Below are positions 1 to 6,329 of a DNA stretch of 64,000 bases, one piece after another; positions within the stretch are counted from its first letter, which is position 1; each line of letters begins with the position of its first letter. The notes beneath the pieces were generated by a model, which did no database searches, was not told the DNA's origin, and saw nothing but the letters and a program-made list of their open reading frames with translations. Source of the stretch: RPQJ01 sp963706755 (lineage in GTDB: Bacteria; Pseudomonadota; Gammaproteobacteria; Steroidobacterales; Steroidobacteraceae); contig CAVPNH010000007.1 in the NCBI GenBank assembly GCA_963706755.1, positions 62,001-126,000 on the forward strand. Reading direction: 5' to 3'. Both the position numbers and the translations under genes were made by a program.

Positions 1-352
1 GCTGCCAGTCGTCGCTCGCGACGAATTTCGGGGTCGTGGCGAGGAGAATGAGCGCGCGCACGAGCCCCGGGTCCTGCCGCGCGAGCTCGAGCGCGATCAT
101 CCCGCCCAGCGACCAGCCGAGCAGCGTCGCACCCCCCGGCACGTGCGGACGCACGGCCCGCGCCAGGTCGGGCAAGCCCTTCAGGTCGGCGGACCACGGG
201 CTGTGGCCGTGCCCCGGCAGGTCCACGAGGTGCAGGCGCGCGTGCCCCGCGAGCTCGGTGAGCCACGGGCCCCACATGCCGCCGTGCAGGGCCCAGCCGT
301 GCAGCAGCACGAGGTCCGGCCCCTGTCCGCGCACCTCCACGTGCAGGCTCAT
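1..352 (-). CDS. bioH: Pimeloyl-ACP methyl ester esterase BioH (partial)
   Basis: An alpha/beta hydrolase reading leftward off the window edge, so only about the first 117 residues are present. The start ATG (350-352) overlaps the TGA of bioF as ATGA, which implies translational coupling. Near the N-terminus LLHGWALHGG is the oxyanion-hole region, and GWSLGGM at about residues 79-85 is the nucleophile elbow with the catalytic serine. In the family, BioH removes the methyl group from pimeloyl-ACP methyl ester and so ends the BioC-primed synthesis of pimelate in the cytoplasm. The position directly after bioB and bioF supports BioH over other hydrolases. The catalytic Asp and His lie outside the window. 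Confidence 0.88.
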   Translation of the reverse strand, partial: MSLHVEVRGQGPDLVLLHGWALHGGMWGPWLTELAGHARLHLVDLPGHGHSPWSADLKGLPDLARAVRPHVPGGATLLGWSLGGMIALELARQDPGLVRALILLATTPKFVASDDWQ

Positions 353-1533
353 CCGAGTAACCCGCGACTGCCGAGCGTCGCCAGCGATTCGAGCAGGCGG
401 TCGAGATCGGCGTCCGTGTGCGCCGCCGAGAAGGTGATGCGCAGCCGGGACGTGCCGGCCGGCACGGTCGGGGGCCGGATCGCCGGAACGAAGATCCCCG
501 CCTCGCGCAGCGCGGTGCTCGCGGCCAGTGCCGCGGACTCGCTGCCGAGGAGCAGAGGCTGGATCGGCGACGCGGAGCATGCCAGCCGCAGCCCCAGGCC
601 CGCGGCCTCATCGCGAAACCGGGCGGCACGGGCGAGCACTGCTACGCGTCGCCAGGGTTCCTCGTCCATGACCCGCAACGCGACGCGGCTGGCCGCGGCG
701 ACCGCGGGTGGCAGCGCCGTGGTGTAGACGTACTCGCGGGCTCCCTGCGCCAGCGTCTCGATCAGTTCCGCGGAGCCGGCGACGAAAGCGCCGAGAGTGC
801 CCACGGCCTTCCCGAGCGTGCACATGAGCACCGGGACGTCGTCGGCCGCGAGTCCCGCGAGTTCGACTGAGCCACGTCCGCGCTCGCCCAGTACCCCGAA
901 GCCGTGCGCGTCATCCACGAAGAGAATCGCATCGTGCTCGCGGCAGGCTGCCGCGAGGTCCTCGAGCGGGGCCACGTCGCCGTCCATGCTGAACACGCCG
1001 TCCGTCGCGACGAGCCTGCGCCTTGCGCGGGCCGCGGCCATGCGGGCGCGCAGCGCCGCGACGTCGCCGTGCGGATAGCGGCGTAACTGCGCACCGCTCG
1101 CGAGCCCGGCGTCGATGAGCGAGGCGTGGTTCAGGCGGTCTTCGAGCACGACGTCGCCGCGGCCGGTCAGCGCCCGGATCACGGCCAGGTTGGCCATGTA
1201 CCCGGTGGAGAAGAGCAGCGCCCGCGGGCGCGCGGTGAACGCCGCCAATTCGTCTTCGAGCGCGTGGTGCTCGCGTGTGTGGCCGTTCACGAGATGCGAG
1301 GCGCCGCTGCCCACGCCCCAGCGCCGTGCGGCGTCCACGAAGGCGTCCGTCACCGCCGGGTGATCGGCGAGGCCGAGGTAGTCGTTGCTGCAGAAGGCGA
1401 GGCAGTCCCGGTCGCCGACCCGCAGTCGGGTGCAGCCGGCCGAGCGCCACTCGACGATGGTGCGGCTGCGTTCCCTTCGCGCCGCGCGCTGCTCTTCGAG
1501 CCCGGCGGCGAGTTCTGCGTCGAGTGCCCGCAC
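349..1533 (-). CDS. bioF: 8-amino-7-oxononanoate synthase BioF
   Basis: PLP enzyme of 394 residues that condenses pimeloyl-ACP (or -CoA) with L-alanine to give 8-amino-7-oxononanoate, the first ring-directed step of biotin synthesis. CSNDYLGLA lies near residue 48. The PLP-stacking region DDAHGFGVLG is at about 207-216, and the Schiff-base lysine is K242 in TLGKAVG. Length is normal for the family (about 385). Translation begins with GTG at 1531-1533, nine bases after the bioB stop, and the stop overlaps the bioH start. It is the middle gene of bioB-bioF-bioH and should share the BirA-controlled promoter upstream of bioB. Confidence 0.96.
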   Translation of the reverse strand: MRALDAELAAGLEEQRAARRERSRTIVEWRSAGCTRLRVGDRDCLAFCSNDYLGLADHPAVTDAFVDAARRWGVGSGASHLVNGHTREHHALEDELAAFTARPRALLFSTGYMANLAVIRALTGRGDVVLEDRLNHASLIDAGLASGAQLRRYPHGDVAALRARMAAARARRRLVATDGVFSMDGDVAPLEDLAAACREHDAILFVDDAHGFGVLGERGRGSVELAGLAADDVPVLMCTLGKAVGTLGAFVAGSAELIETLAQGAREYVYTTALPPAVAAASRVALRVMDEEPWRRVAVLARAARFRDEAAGLGLRLACSASPIQPLLLGSESAALAASTALREAGIFVPAIRPPTVPAGTSRLRITFSAAHTDADLDRLLESLATLGSRGLLG

Positions 1534-1542
1534 GGGCGCGGC

Positions 1543-2538
1543 TCAGGCGGCCGTCGTCGCGTCCGCGGCGGTCTCCCGCTCGAGGCCGAGGCGGGCGAAG
1601 AGATCGTCGTCGCTGTTCTTGCCGGGGTTCGGCGTCGTCAGCAGCCGCTCGCCATAGAAGATCGAGTTGGCGCCCGCGAGGAAGCACAGCGCCTGCACCG
1701 CGTCGCTCATGTCGGTGCGGCCGGCAGACAGCCGGACGTACGAGCGCGGCATCAGGAGGCGGGCGGTCGCGATGGCGCGCACCAGTTCGAGCGGGTCCAG
1801 CGGCGGCAGGCCGGCCAGCGGCGTGCCCTTGACCTGCACCAGCTGGTTGATCGGGACGCTCTCGGGGTGCGCGGGCAGCGTGGCGAGCGTGTGCAGCAGC
1901 TGGACCCGGTCGAGTGCGGATTCGCCCATGCCGAGGATGCCGCCGCAGCAGACCTTGAGTCCCGCGTCGCGCACGGCCCCGAGCGTGTCGAGCCGGTCCT
2001 GGTAGGTGCGCGTGGTGATGATCTCGCCGTAGAACGCCTCGGAGGTGTCGAGGTTGTGGTTGTAGTAGTCGAGCCCGGCGTCCTTGAGCTCGCGGGCCTG
2101 GCCCGGCGACAGCATGCCGAGCGTCGCGCAGGTCTCGAGGCCCAGTGCGTGCACGGCGCGCACCATGTCCTTCACCTGCTCGAGCTGCTTCGGCTTCGGG
2201 CTGCGGTAGGCGGCGCCCATGCAGAAGCGCGTCGCTCCACCCTGGCGCGCGGTCCTGGCCGCAGCGACGACCTCGGCGACGTCGAGCACGTCCTCGCGCT
2301 CGACGCCCGTCTCGTAGCGGACACTCTGCGGGCAGTAGGCACAGTCCTCGGGGCAGGCGCCGGTCTTGACCGAGATCAGGGTGCTCACCTGGACGCGGTT
2401 CGGGTCGAACGCGAGGCGGTGCACGCGCTGCGCGTGATAGAGCAGGTCGTTGAAGGGCAACGCGTTAAGGGCGCGAGCCTCCTCGAGCGTCCAGTCGTTG
2501 CGGACTTCGCCCAGGCGGCCCAGTTCCAGGGATGACAT
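1543..2538 (-). CDS. bioB: Biotin synthase BioB
   Basis: Radical-SAM enzyme of 331 residues that inserts sulfur into dethiobiotin. The [4Fe-4S] motif CxxxCxxC is complete (C62, C66, C69 in CPEDCAYC). The ligands of the auxiliary [2Fe-2S] cluster can be aligned with the E. coli enzyme at a constant offset of +9: C106, C137, C197 and R269. The C-terminal tail beyond residue 320 is Ala/Thr-rich and unconserved. This is the first gene of the minus-strand biotin operon. A -35/-10 pair and an inverted repeat matching BirA operators lie 80-140 bases upstream, so repression by biotinoyl-AMP-bound BirA is expected. Confidence 0.98.
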   Translation of the reverse strand: MSSLELGRLGEVRNDWTLEEARALNALPFNDLLYHAQRVHRLAFDPNRVQVSTLISVKTGACPEDCAYCPQSVRYETGVEREDVLDVAEVVAAARTARQGGATRFCMGAAYRSPKPKQLEQVKDMVRAVHALGLETCATLGMLSPGQARELKDAGLDYYNHNLDTSEAFYGEIITTRTYQDRLDTLGAVRDAGLKVCCGGILGMGESALDRVQLLHTLATLPAHPESVPINQLVQVKGTPLAGLPPLDPLELVRAIATARLLMPRSYVRLSAGRTDMSDAVQALCFLAGANSIFYGERLLTTPNPGKNSDDDLFARLGLERETAADATTAA

Positions 2539-2572
2539 CGGGAAACCTGCTGTTCAGGATAGAAATTGGAGC

Positions 2573-2622
2573 TGCCGGCCGGCGCGGCGCGGCGGATGCT
2601 CCTCACCGACGGCCGGCCGGCA
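2573..2622. repeat. GC-only inverted repeat in the bioB leader
   Basis: A perfect 11-bp inverted repeat (2573-2583 against 2612-2622, arm TGCCGGCCGGC) encloses 28 bases. It falls in the predicted 5' untranslated region of bioB, ending almost at the predicted transcription start. Each arm is itself nearly self-complementary. It could form a stable leader hairpin, or it could be a short repeat element. No function is evident. Confidence 0.6.
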
Positions 2623-2651
2623 ATATTCGGAGTGCAGTTGGCGGCTGTCAA
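2622..2651 (-). promoter_or_regulatory. Predicted sigma-70 promoter of bioBFH
   Basis: On the minus strand a perfect -35 hexamer TTGACA (plus positions 2646-2651) is followed after 18 bases by AATATT (2622-2627, 4 of 6 match to TATAAT). This places the start of transcription near 2615, about 75 bases before the bioB ATG. The -35 box lies inside one half of the BirA-type operator, which fits repression by promoter occlusion. Confidence 0.65.
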
Positions 2652-2677
2652 CCAATGATCTCCAGATCGGTTGACAG
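2645..2677. promoter_or_regulatory. BirA (biotin repressor) operator
   Basis: CTGTCAACC (2645-2653) and GGTTGACAG (2669-2677) form a perfect 9-bp inverted repeat separated by 15 bases. Known BirA operators have the form TGTnAACC, 14-16 bases, GGTTnACA, and this site meets both the half-site and the spacer rule. It covers the -35 box of bioB on the minus strand and the possible ATG of comF on the plus strand. The window has no birA gene, so the regulator would be encoded elsewhere. Confidence 0.85.
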
Positions 2678-3350
2678 GAGGTTGGATACGCTCGGGGGGC
2701 TGGTGCTGCCGCCGCGTTGCCTGCTGTGCGGCCGGGCCGGCCAGCGACCCTGCCTCGACCTCTGCGCGGACTGCGAGGCCGCATTGCCCGGCTCACCAGG
2801 ATCGCTCCGGCTCGCGTCCCCGCCGCTCGACCGCTGCTATGCCCCCTACGCCTACGACTTTCCGGTGGACTACCTCGTCCACTCGCTCAAGTATCGCGGG
2901 CAGCTGGCGTCCGGGCGCGTGCTCGGCGCGCTGCTCGCGGCCGGCGTGGAAGCGTTCGGGCTGCACCTCGACGTGGACTGCCTGGTACCCGTGCCGCTGC
3001 ATCCATCCCGTCTTGCCGACCGCGGATTCAACCAGGCGGCCGAAATCGCACGCTGGGCCGCCCGGTCCGTGGGACGGCCAATGCTCGAGGGCGCCCTGCG
3101 GCGCACTCGCGACACCCGGCCGCAGGTGGGCCTCCGGCCCGAGGAACGACACCACAACATCCTGGGCGCATTCAGCGCGGACGCGCGCCTGCGCGGCCGG
3201 CGGGTGGTCGTCGTCGACGATGTCTTCACGACCGGCAGCACCGTTGCCGCGGTGGCGGTCGCTGCGCGAGCCGCGGGCGCCGTGTCGGTCGACGCGTGGT
3301 GCGTCGCGCGGGCGGATGCTCCCGAGCGTTCCAGCGGAGCCGCGCTTTGA
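2655..3350 (+). CDS. comF: ComF family phosphoribosyltransferase-like protein
   Basis: ComF-family protein of about 231 residues if the ATG at 2655 is used. An N-terminal zinc-ribbon has two CxxC pairs (C22/C25 and C37/C40). The C-terminal half is a type I phosphoribosyltransferase fold, with the PRPP loop VVDDVFTTGST near residues 188-198 and the family motif PLHPSRLADRGFNQA. In competent bacteria ComF helps pull in single-stranded transforming DNA; its enzymatic role is not settled. It diverges from bioB, the common gammaproteobacterial layout. The start is uncertain: ATG 2655 sits inside the BirA operator and has no clear Shine-Dalgarno, and GTG 2703 would begin just before PPRCLLCG. Confidence 0.9.
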   Translation: MISRSVDRRLDTLGGLVLPPRCLLCGRAGQRPCLDLCADCEAALPGSPGSLRLASPPLDRCYAPYAYDFPVDYLVHSLKYRGQLASGRVLGALLAAGVEAFGLHLDVDCLVPVPLHPSRLADRGFNQAAEIARWAARSVGRPMLEGALRRTRDTRPQVGLRPEERHHNILGAFSADARLRGRRVVVVDDVFTTGSTVAAVAVAARAAGAVSVDAWCVARADAPERSSGAAL

Positions 3351-3366
3351 TACCGGAGCCGCCCGA

Positions 3367-3400
3367 TTGGTGCTAAATTAAGCACCATATTCAGCACCAA
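3367..3400. promoter_or_regulatory. Operator of the toxin-antitoxin module
   Basis: Three copies of one half-site lie just before the antitoxin start: GGTGCT at 3369-3374, and AGCACC at 3381-3386 and 3393-3398. The first two form an inverted repeat TGGTGCT/AGCACCA with a 6-base AT-rich centre (3368-3387). The first and third form a longer one (TTGGTGCT/AGCACCAA). Such clustered palindromes are typical of autoregulation by Phd/YefM antitoxins and their toxin complexes. No convincing -35/-10 pair was found. Confidence 0.65.
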
Positions 3401-3412
3401 TGGAGACACGAA

Positions 3413-3700
3413 GTGTCACAGATCAGTCCTTCGGAAGACATCCGCTCCGTCACCGACCTGAAACGCCATACGCGGGACATTTTCGACCAGCTTCATGCCA
3501 CCAGGAGGCCGGTCATCCTGACGGTAAACGGGCGCGCCGATTCCGTGCTGCTGGATGTCCGCGCCTACGAAATGCTGCTGCGGGCGGGCAATCTGGCCGA
3601 ACTGCTGACACCCGCCGAACGCGACATCGAACGCGGGGAGACTCGTCCCATGCGTGAATTCATGCACGAGTTCAAGCGTGGCAGGAAAATTCAGGGTTGA
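3413..3700 (+). CDS. Phd/YefM family antitoxin
   Basis: Antitoxin of 95 residues. The N-terminal half fits the Phd/YefM DNA-binding fold (RSVTDLKRHTRDIFDQL, then RPVILTVNGRADSVLLDVRAYEML). The charged C-terminal tail would wrap around the toxin. It would neutralise the downstream RelE/ParE-type toxin and repress the operon through the palindromes at 3367-3400. The start is GTG at 3413, preceded by GGAG at 3402-3405 with 7 bases of spacing. The coding region overlaps the toxin by about 23 bases. Confidence 0.88.
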   Translation: MSQISPSEDIRSVTDLKRHTRDIFDQLHATRRPVILTVNGRADSVLLDVRAYEMLLRAGNLAELLTPAERDIERGETRPMREFMHEFKRGRKIQG

Positions 3701-4001
3701 GATCACGGCGACCGCCGAGGCCGACGTCGCGGAAATCTGGGAATACATCGCCCAGGACGATCCCGACGCGGCGTCGGCCTTCGTCCTGCGCATGGAGAAG
3801 CAGATCGGCGCTCTGGAACGCCTCCCCGAACGCTGCGCCCGCGTACCCGAAAGCCGCCTGCTGGGCGAGCGCTATCGTCACCTGCTGTTCGGCCAATATC
3901 GGGCTATCTTCAGGATCACCGGCAATCGGGTGATCGTCATGCGAGTGTTGCATGGCGCACGATTGCTCGATACGAAGCTGCTGGAGGACAAACCGGGATG
4001 A
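3678..4001 (+). CDS. RelE/ParE family toxin
   Basis: Protein of about 107 residues with the RelE/ParE toxin pattern: FRVEITATAEADVAEIWEYIAQDDPDAA at the N-terminus, LERLPERCARVPES in the middle, and a basic strand region RYRHLLFGQYRAIFRITGNRVIVMRVLHGARLL. Homologues either cleave mRNA on the ribosome (RelE) or poison gyrase (ParE); the sequence alone does not decide. GTG at 3678 gives the expected N-terminus; an in-frame ATG at 3654 would add eight unrelated residues. Its stop overlaps the ATG of nhaA as ATGA, an unusual coupling of a toxin to an antiporter gene. Confidence 0.87.
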   Translation: MAGKFRVEITATAEADVAEIWEYIAQDDPDAASAFVLRMEKQIGALERLPERCARVPESRLLGERYRHLLFGQYRAIFRITGNRVIVMRVLHGARLLDTKLLEDKPG

Positions 4002-5224
4002 CCAACACGAGCCAGGCGCCAGGCAACCCGAAGATCCCGCTGTCCGCATTGGGGGAATTCCTGAAGCTCGAGTCGGCGAGCGGCATCCTGCTGGTCGTGG
4101 CCGGCGCGCTCGCGATGGTGGCGGCCAACACGCCGCTGGCCGACTGGTACGAAGCGCTGCTCGCCACGCACTTCAGGGTGCAGTTCGGCGACCTCGCGCT
4201 CGACAAGCCGCTGGTCGTCTGGGTCAACGACCTGCTGATGGCGATCTTCTTCCTGCTCGTCGGCCTCGAGATCAAGCGCGAGGCCGTGATGGGAGAACTG
4301 TCCGACGCATCAAAGGTCGCGCTGCCCGCGATCGCGGCGCTCGGAGGGATGATCGTGCCGGCCGGCATCTACGCCGCGATCAACTGGCACGATCCCGTCG
4401 GCATCACCGGCTGGGCGATCCCGTCGGCCACCGACATCGCCTTCGCGCTCGGCGTGCTGTCGCTCTTCGGCGAGCGCGTACCGCTGGGGCTCAAGGTCTT
4501 CCTGATGACGCTCGCGGTCCTCGACGACCTGGGCGCCATCGTGATCATCGCGATCTTCTACACGCACGACCTGTCCGTCGAGGCGCTGCTCTTCGCGGGC
4601 CTCGCGGTCGTCGCACTGTTCGCGCTGAACAGGCTGGGCGTGCGGCGCATCGCGCCCTACGTGCTCGTGGGCGCGGCACTCTGGCTCTGCGTGCTCAAGT
4701 CCGGCGTGCACGCCACGCTCGCCGGCGTGGTGACGGCGATGTTCGTGCCGGCGCGCGACGCCGTCGATCCGGAACACCCGCCGCTCAAGAGGCTCGAGCA
4801 CTCGCTGCACCCGTGGGTGGCGTTCGGCATCCTGCCCGTCTTCGCCTTCTCGAACGCCGGCGTGCGCCTCGAGGGGCTCGGCATCAAGGACCTTCTGCAA
4901 CCGATACCGCTCGGCATCCTGCTGGGCCTCGTCGTCGGCAAGCAGGCGGGCGTATTTGCCTTCGCGTGGGCGGCGGTGAAGCTCGGGATTGCGCGGCTGC
5001 CGTCCGGCGTGGAATTCAGGCACGTGTACGGCGCCTCCGTGCTCTGCGGCATCGGATTCACGATGAGCCTCCTCATCGGCATGCTCGCTTTCGAGAACGC
5101 GGGGGGTGGAGAGGTGATTCTCAGCGACCGACTGGGCATCCTGGTCGGTTCACTGGTCTCGGCGGTTCTGGGCTACGTCGTGCTGCACGTCGTGCTGCCC
5201 CGGCCGCGCAGCACGAACCCGTAG
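3998..5224 (+). CDS. nhaA: Na+/H+ antiporter NhaA
   Basis: Inner-membrane electrogenic Na+(Li+)/H+ antiporter of 408 residues with about 12 hydrophobic segments. The ion-binding aspartate pair is D176/D177 in AVLDDLGAI, equal to D163/D164 of E. coli, and the TDIAFALG signature is near 145-152. It exports sodium in exchange for protons and supports pH and salt tolerance. GGAGG lies about 12 bases before the ATG. The start codon overlaps the toxin stop, so nhaA seems to be read from the toxin-antitoxin promoter or from one hidden inside that module. No NhaR-type regulator is nearby. Confidence 0.97.
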   Translation: MTNTSQAPGNPKIPLSALGEFLKLESASGILLVVAGALAMVAANTPLADWYEALLATHFRVQFGDLALDKPLVVWVNDLLMAIFFLLVGLEIKREAVMGELSDASKVALPAIAALGGMIVPAGIYAAINWHDPVGITGWAIPSATDIAFALGVLSLFGERVPLGLKVFLMTLAVLDDLGAIVIIAIFYTHDLSVEALLFAGLAVVALFALNRLGVRRIAPYVLVGAALWLCVLKSGVHATLAGVVTAMFVPARDAVDPEHPPLKRLEHSLHPWVAFGILPVFAFSNAGVRLEGLGIKDLLQPIPLGILLGLVVGKQAGVFAFAWAAVKLGIARLPSGVEFRHVYGASVLCGIGFTMSLLIGMLAFENAGGGEVILSDRLGILVGSLVSAVLGYVVLHVVLPRPRSTNP

Positions 5225-5248
5225 CTCGTCGACACGGTGCCCGTCCGC

Positions 5249-5291
5249 ATCCTGTTCCTGCTCGCGCAGAAACATGCTCGCGGAACAGGAT
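5249..5291. repeat. Hairpin after nhaA
   Basis: A perfect 10-bp inverted repeat, ATCCTGTTCC at 5249-5258 and GGAACAGGAT at 5282-5291, lies 25 bases after the nhaA stop. TGCTCGCG occurs twice in the loop. It may help end the nhaA transcript, but no T-run follows it. Confidence 0.5.
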
Positions 5292-5312
5292 CCGGTCGGT
5301 CACTGCGAGGTA

Positions 5313-5385
5313 GCGGCCGGGCGTGGGGTCTGTTCCGGCGAGCATATTTCCGGGCGAAGCCGGGACAGACCCCAGGTCCGGCCGC
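5313..5385. repeat. Long palindrome between convergent nhaA and ubiA
   Basis: Two 26-base arms (5313-5338 and 5360-5385) pair over nearly their full length: GCGGCCGG, a 3-base internal loop, then TGGGGTCTGTTCCGG with one mismatch. The core GGGGTCTGTCCC/GGGACAGACCCC resembles the palindromes at 27209 and 41386 in style but not in base sequence. It sits where two convergent transcripts meet and may act as a bidirectional end signal or be a dispersed repeat. Confidence 0.6.
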
Positions 5386-5395
5386 GCGGTGCCCC

Positions 5396-6310
5396 TCAGC
5401 CGGCGAACAGGTAGTCGAGCAGGATGCCCGCGAAGACCGCGAGCCCGAACAGGTTGTTGTTGAGGAAGGCGCGGAAGCAGCGGTCGGGATCCCGCGCGCG
5501 GATCAGCCACTGCTGGTGGACCGCGAGCACGGCCGCGACCAGGAGCCCGTACCAGTACCAGCGCCCGAGGCCGCACATCCGGCCGACGAGCGAGAGTCCG
5601 CAGAGCGCTCCCGCCTGCAGGACTGCGACGATCGCGCGGTCCGCGCGCCCGAACAGGATCGCGGAGGAGCGGATGCCGATCACGAGGTCGTCCTCCCGGT
5701 CGACCATCGCGTAGATGGTGTCGTACGCGGTGGTCCAGAGCACGACCGACAGGAACATGACCCAGGCCTGCGGCGGCACCGAACCCGTCTGCGCGGCGAA
5801 CGCCATCGGCACGGACCAGCCGAACGCGGCGCCCAGGTAGACCTGCGGCAGTGAGAAGAAGCGCTTCAGGAACGGATAGGTCACCGCCAGCACGCCGCCG
5901 ATCAGCGCCAGCACCTGTGTCGGCCGGTTCAGCGGGATGATGAGGGCGAGGGCCGCGAGCGCGAGCACCGCGAAGAGCCCCAGCGCCTCGGCCGTCGAGA
6001 CCGACTGCTTCGCAAGCGGCCGGTTCGCCGTGCGGCGCACGTGCGGGTCGAACTCACGGTCGGCGAAGTCGTTCATGACGCAGCCCGCCGAGCGCATCAC
6101 GAACGTGCCCGCCACGAAGATCACGAACAGTCGCTCGTCCGGATGGCCGTCCGCCGCGACCCACAGCGCCCACAGCACCGGCCAGAGCAGCAGCCAGATG
6201 CCGATCGGGCGGTCGATGCGCATGAGGCGCGCGTACTCGCGGAGCCGCAGCAGCACGGGAGCGCGCGCGGCGCGGCCGCTCTGCCTGTCTACGTCGGTTG
6301 AGTTGCCCAT
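5396..6310 (-). CDS. ubiA: 4-hydroxybenzoate octaprenyltransferase UbiA
   Basis: Integral-membrane prenyltransferase of 304 residues that attaches the polyprenyl chain to 4-hydroxybenzoate in ubiquinone synthesis. The two Mg2+-diphosphate binding motifs are visible: NDFADREFD at 80-88 and DTIYAMVDREDD at 197-208. RPIGIWLLLWP near residue 34 is the usual first segment of UbiA. About eight to nine hydrophobic helices are present and the length is standard. It follows recG with a 19-base gap. No ubiC (chorismate lyase) is seen next to it. Confidence 0.97.
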   Translation of the reverse strand: MGNSTDVDRQSGRAARAPVLLRLREYARLMRIDRPIGIWLLLWPVLWALWVAADGHPDERLFVIFVAGTFVMRSAGCVMNDFADREFDPHVRRTANRPLAKQSVSTAEALGLFAVLALAALALIIPLNRPTQVLALIGGVLAVTYPFLKRFFSLPQVYLGAAFGWSVPMAFAAQTGSVPPQAWVMFLSVVLWTTAYDTIYAMVDREDDLVIGIRSSAILFGRADRAIVAVLQAGALCGLSLVGRMCGLGRWYWYGLLVAAVLAVHQQWLIRARDPDRCFRAFLNNNLFGLAVFAGILLDYLFAG

Positions 6311-6329
6311 CGGAATTCGTGCTGGCCTG

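Noticed and set aside
5237..5854. A gene of about 205 codons on the plus strand after nhaA
   Set aside because: It begins in the palindromes and continues antisense through ubiA; no conserved features.
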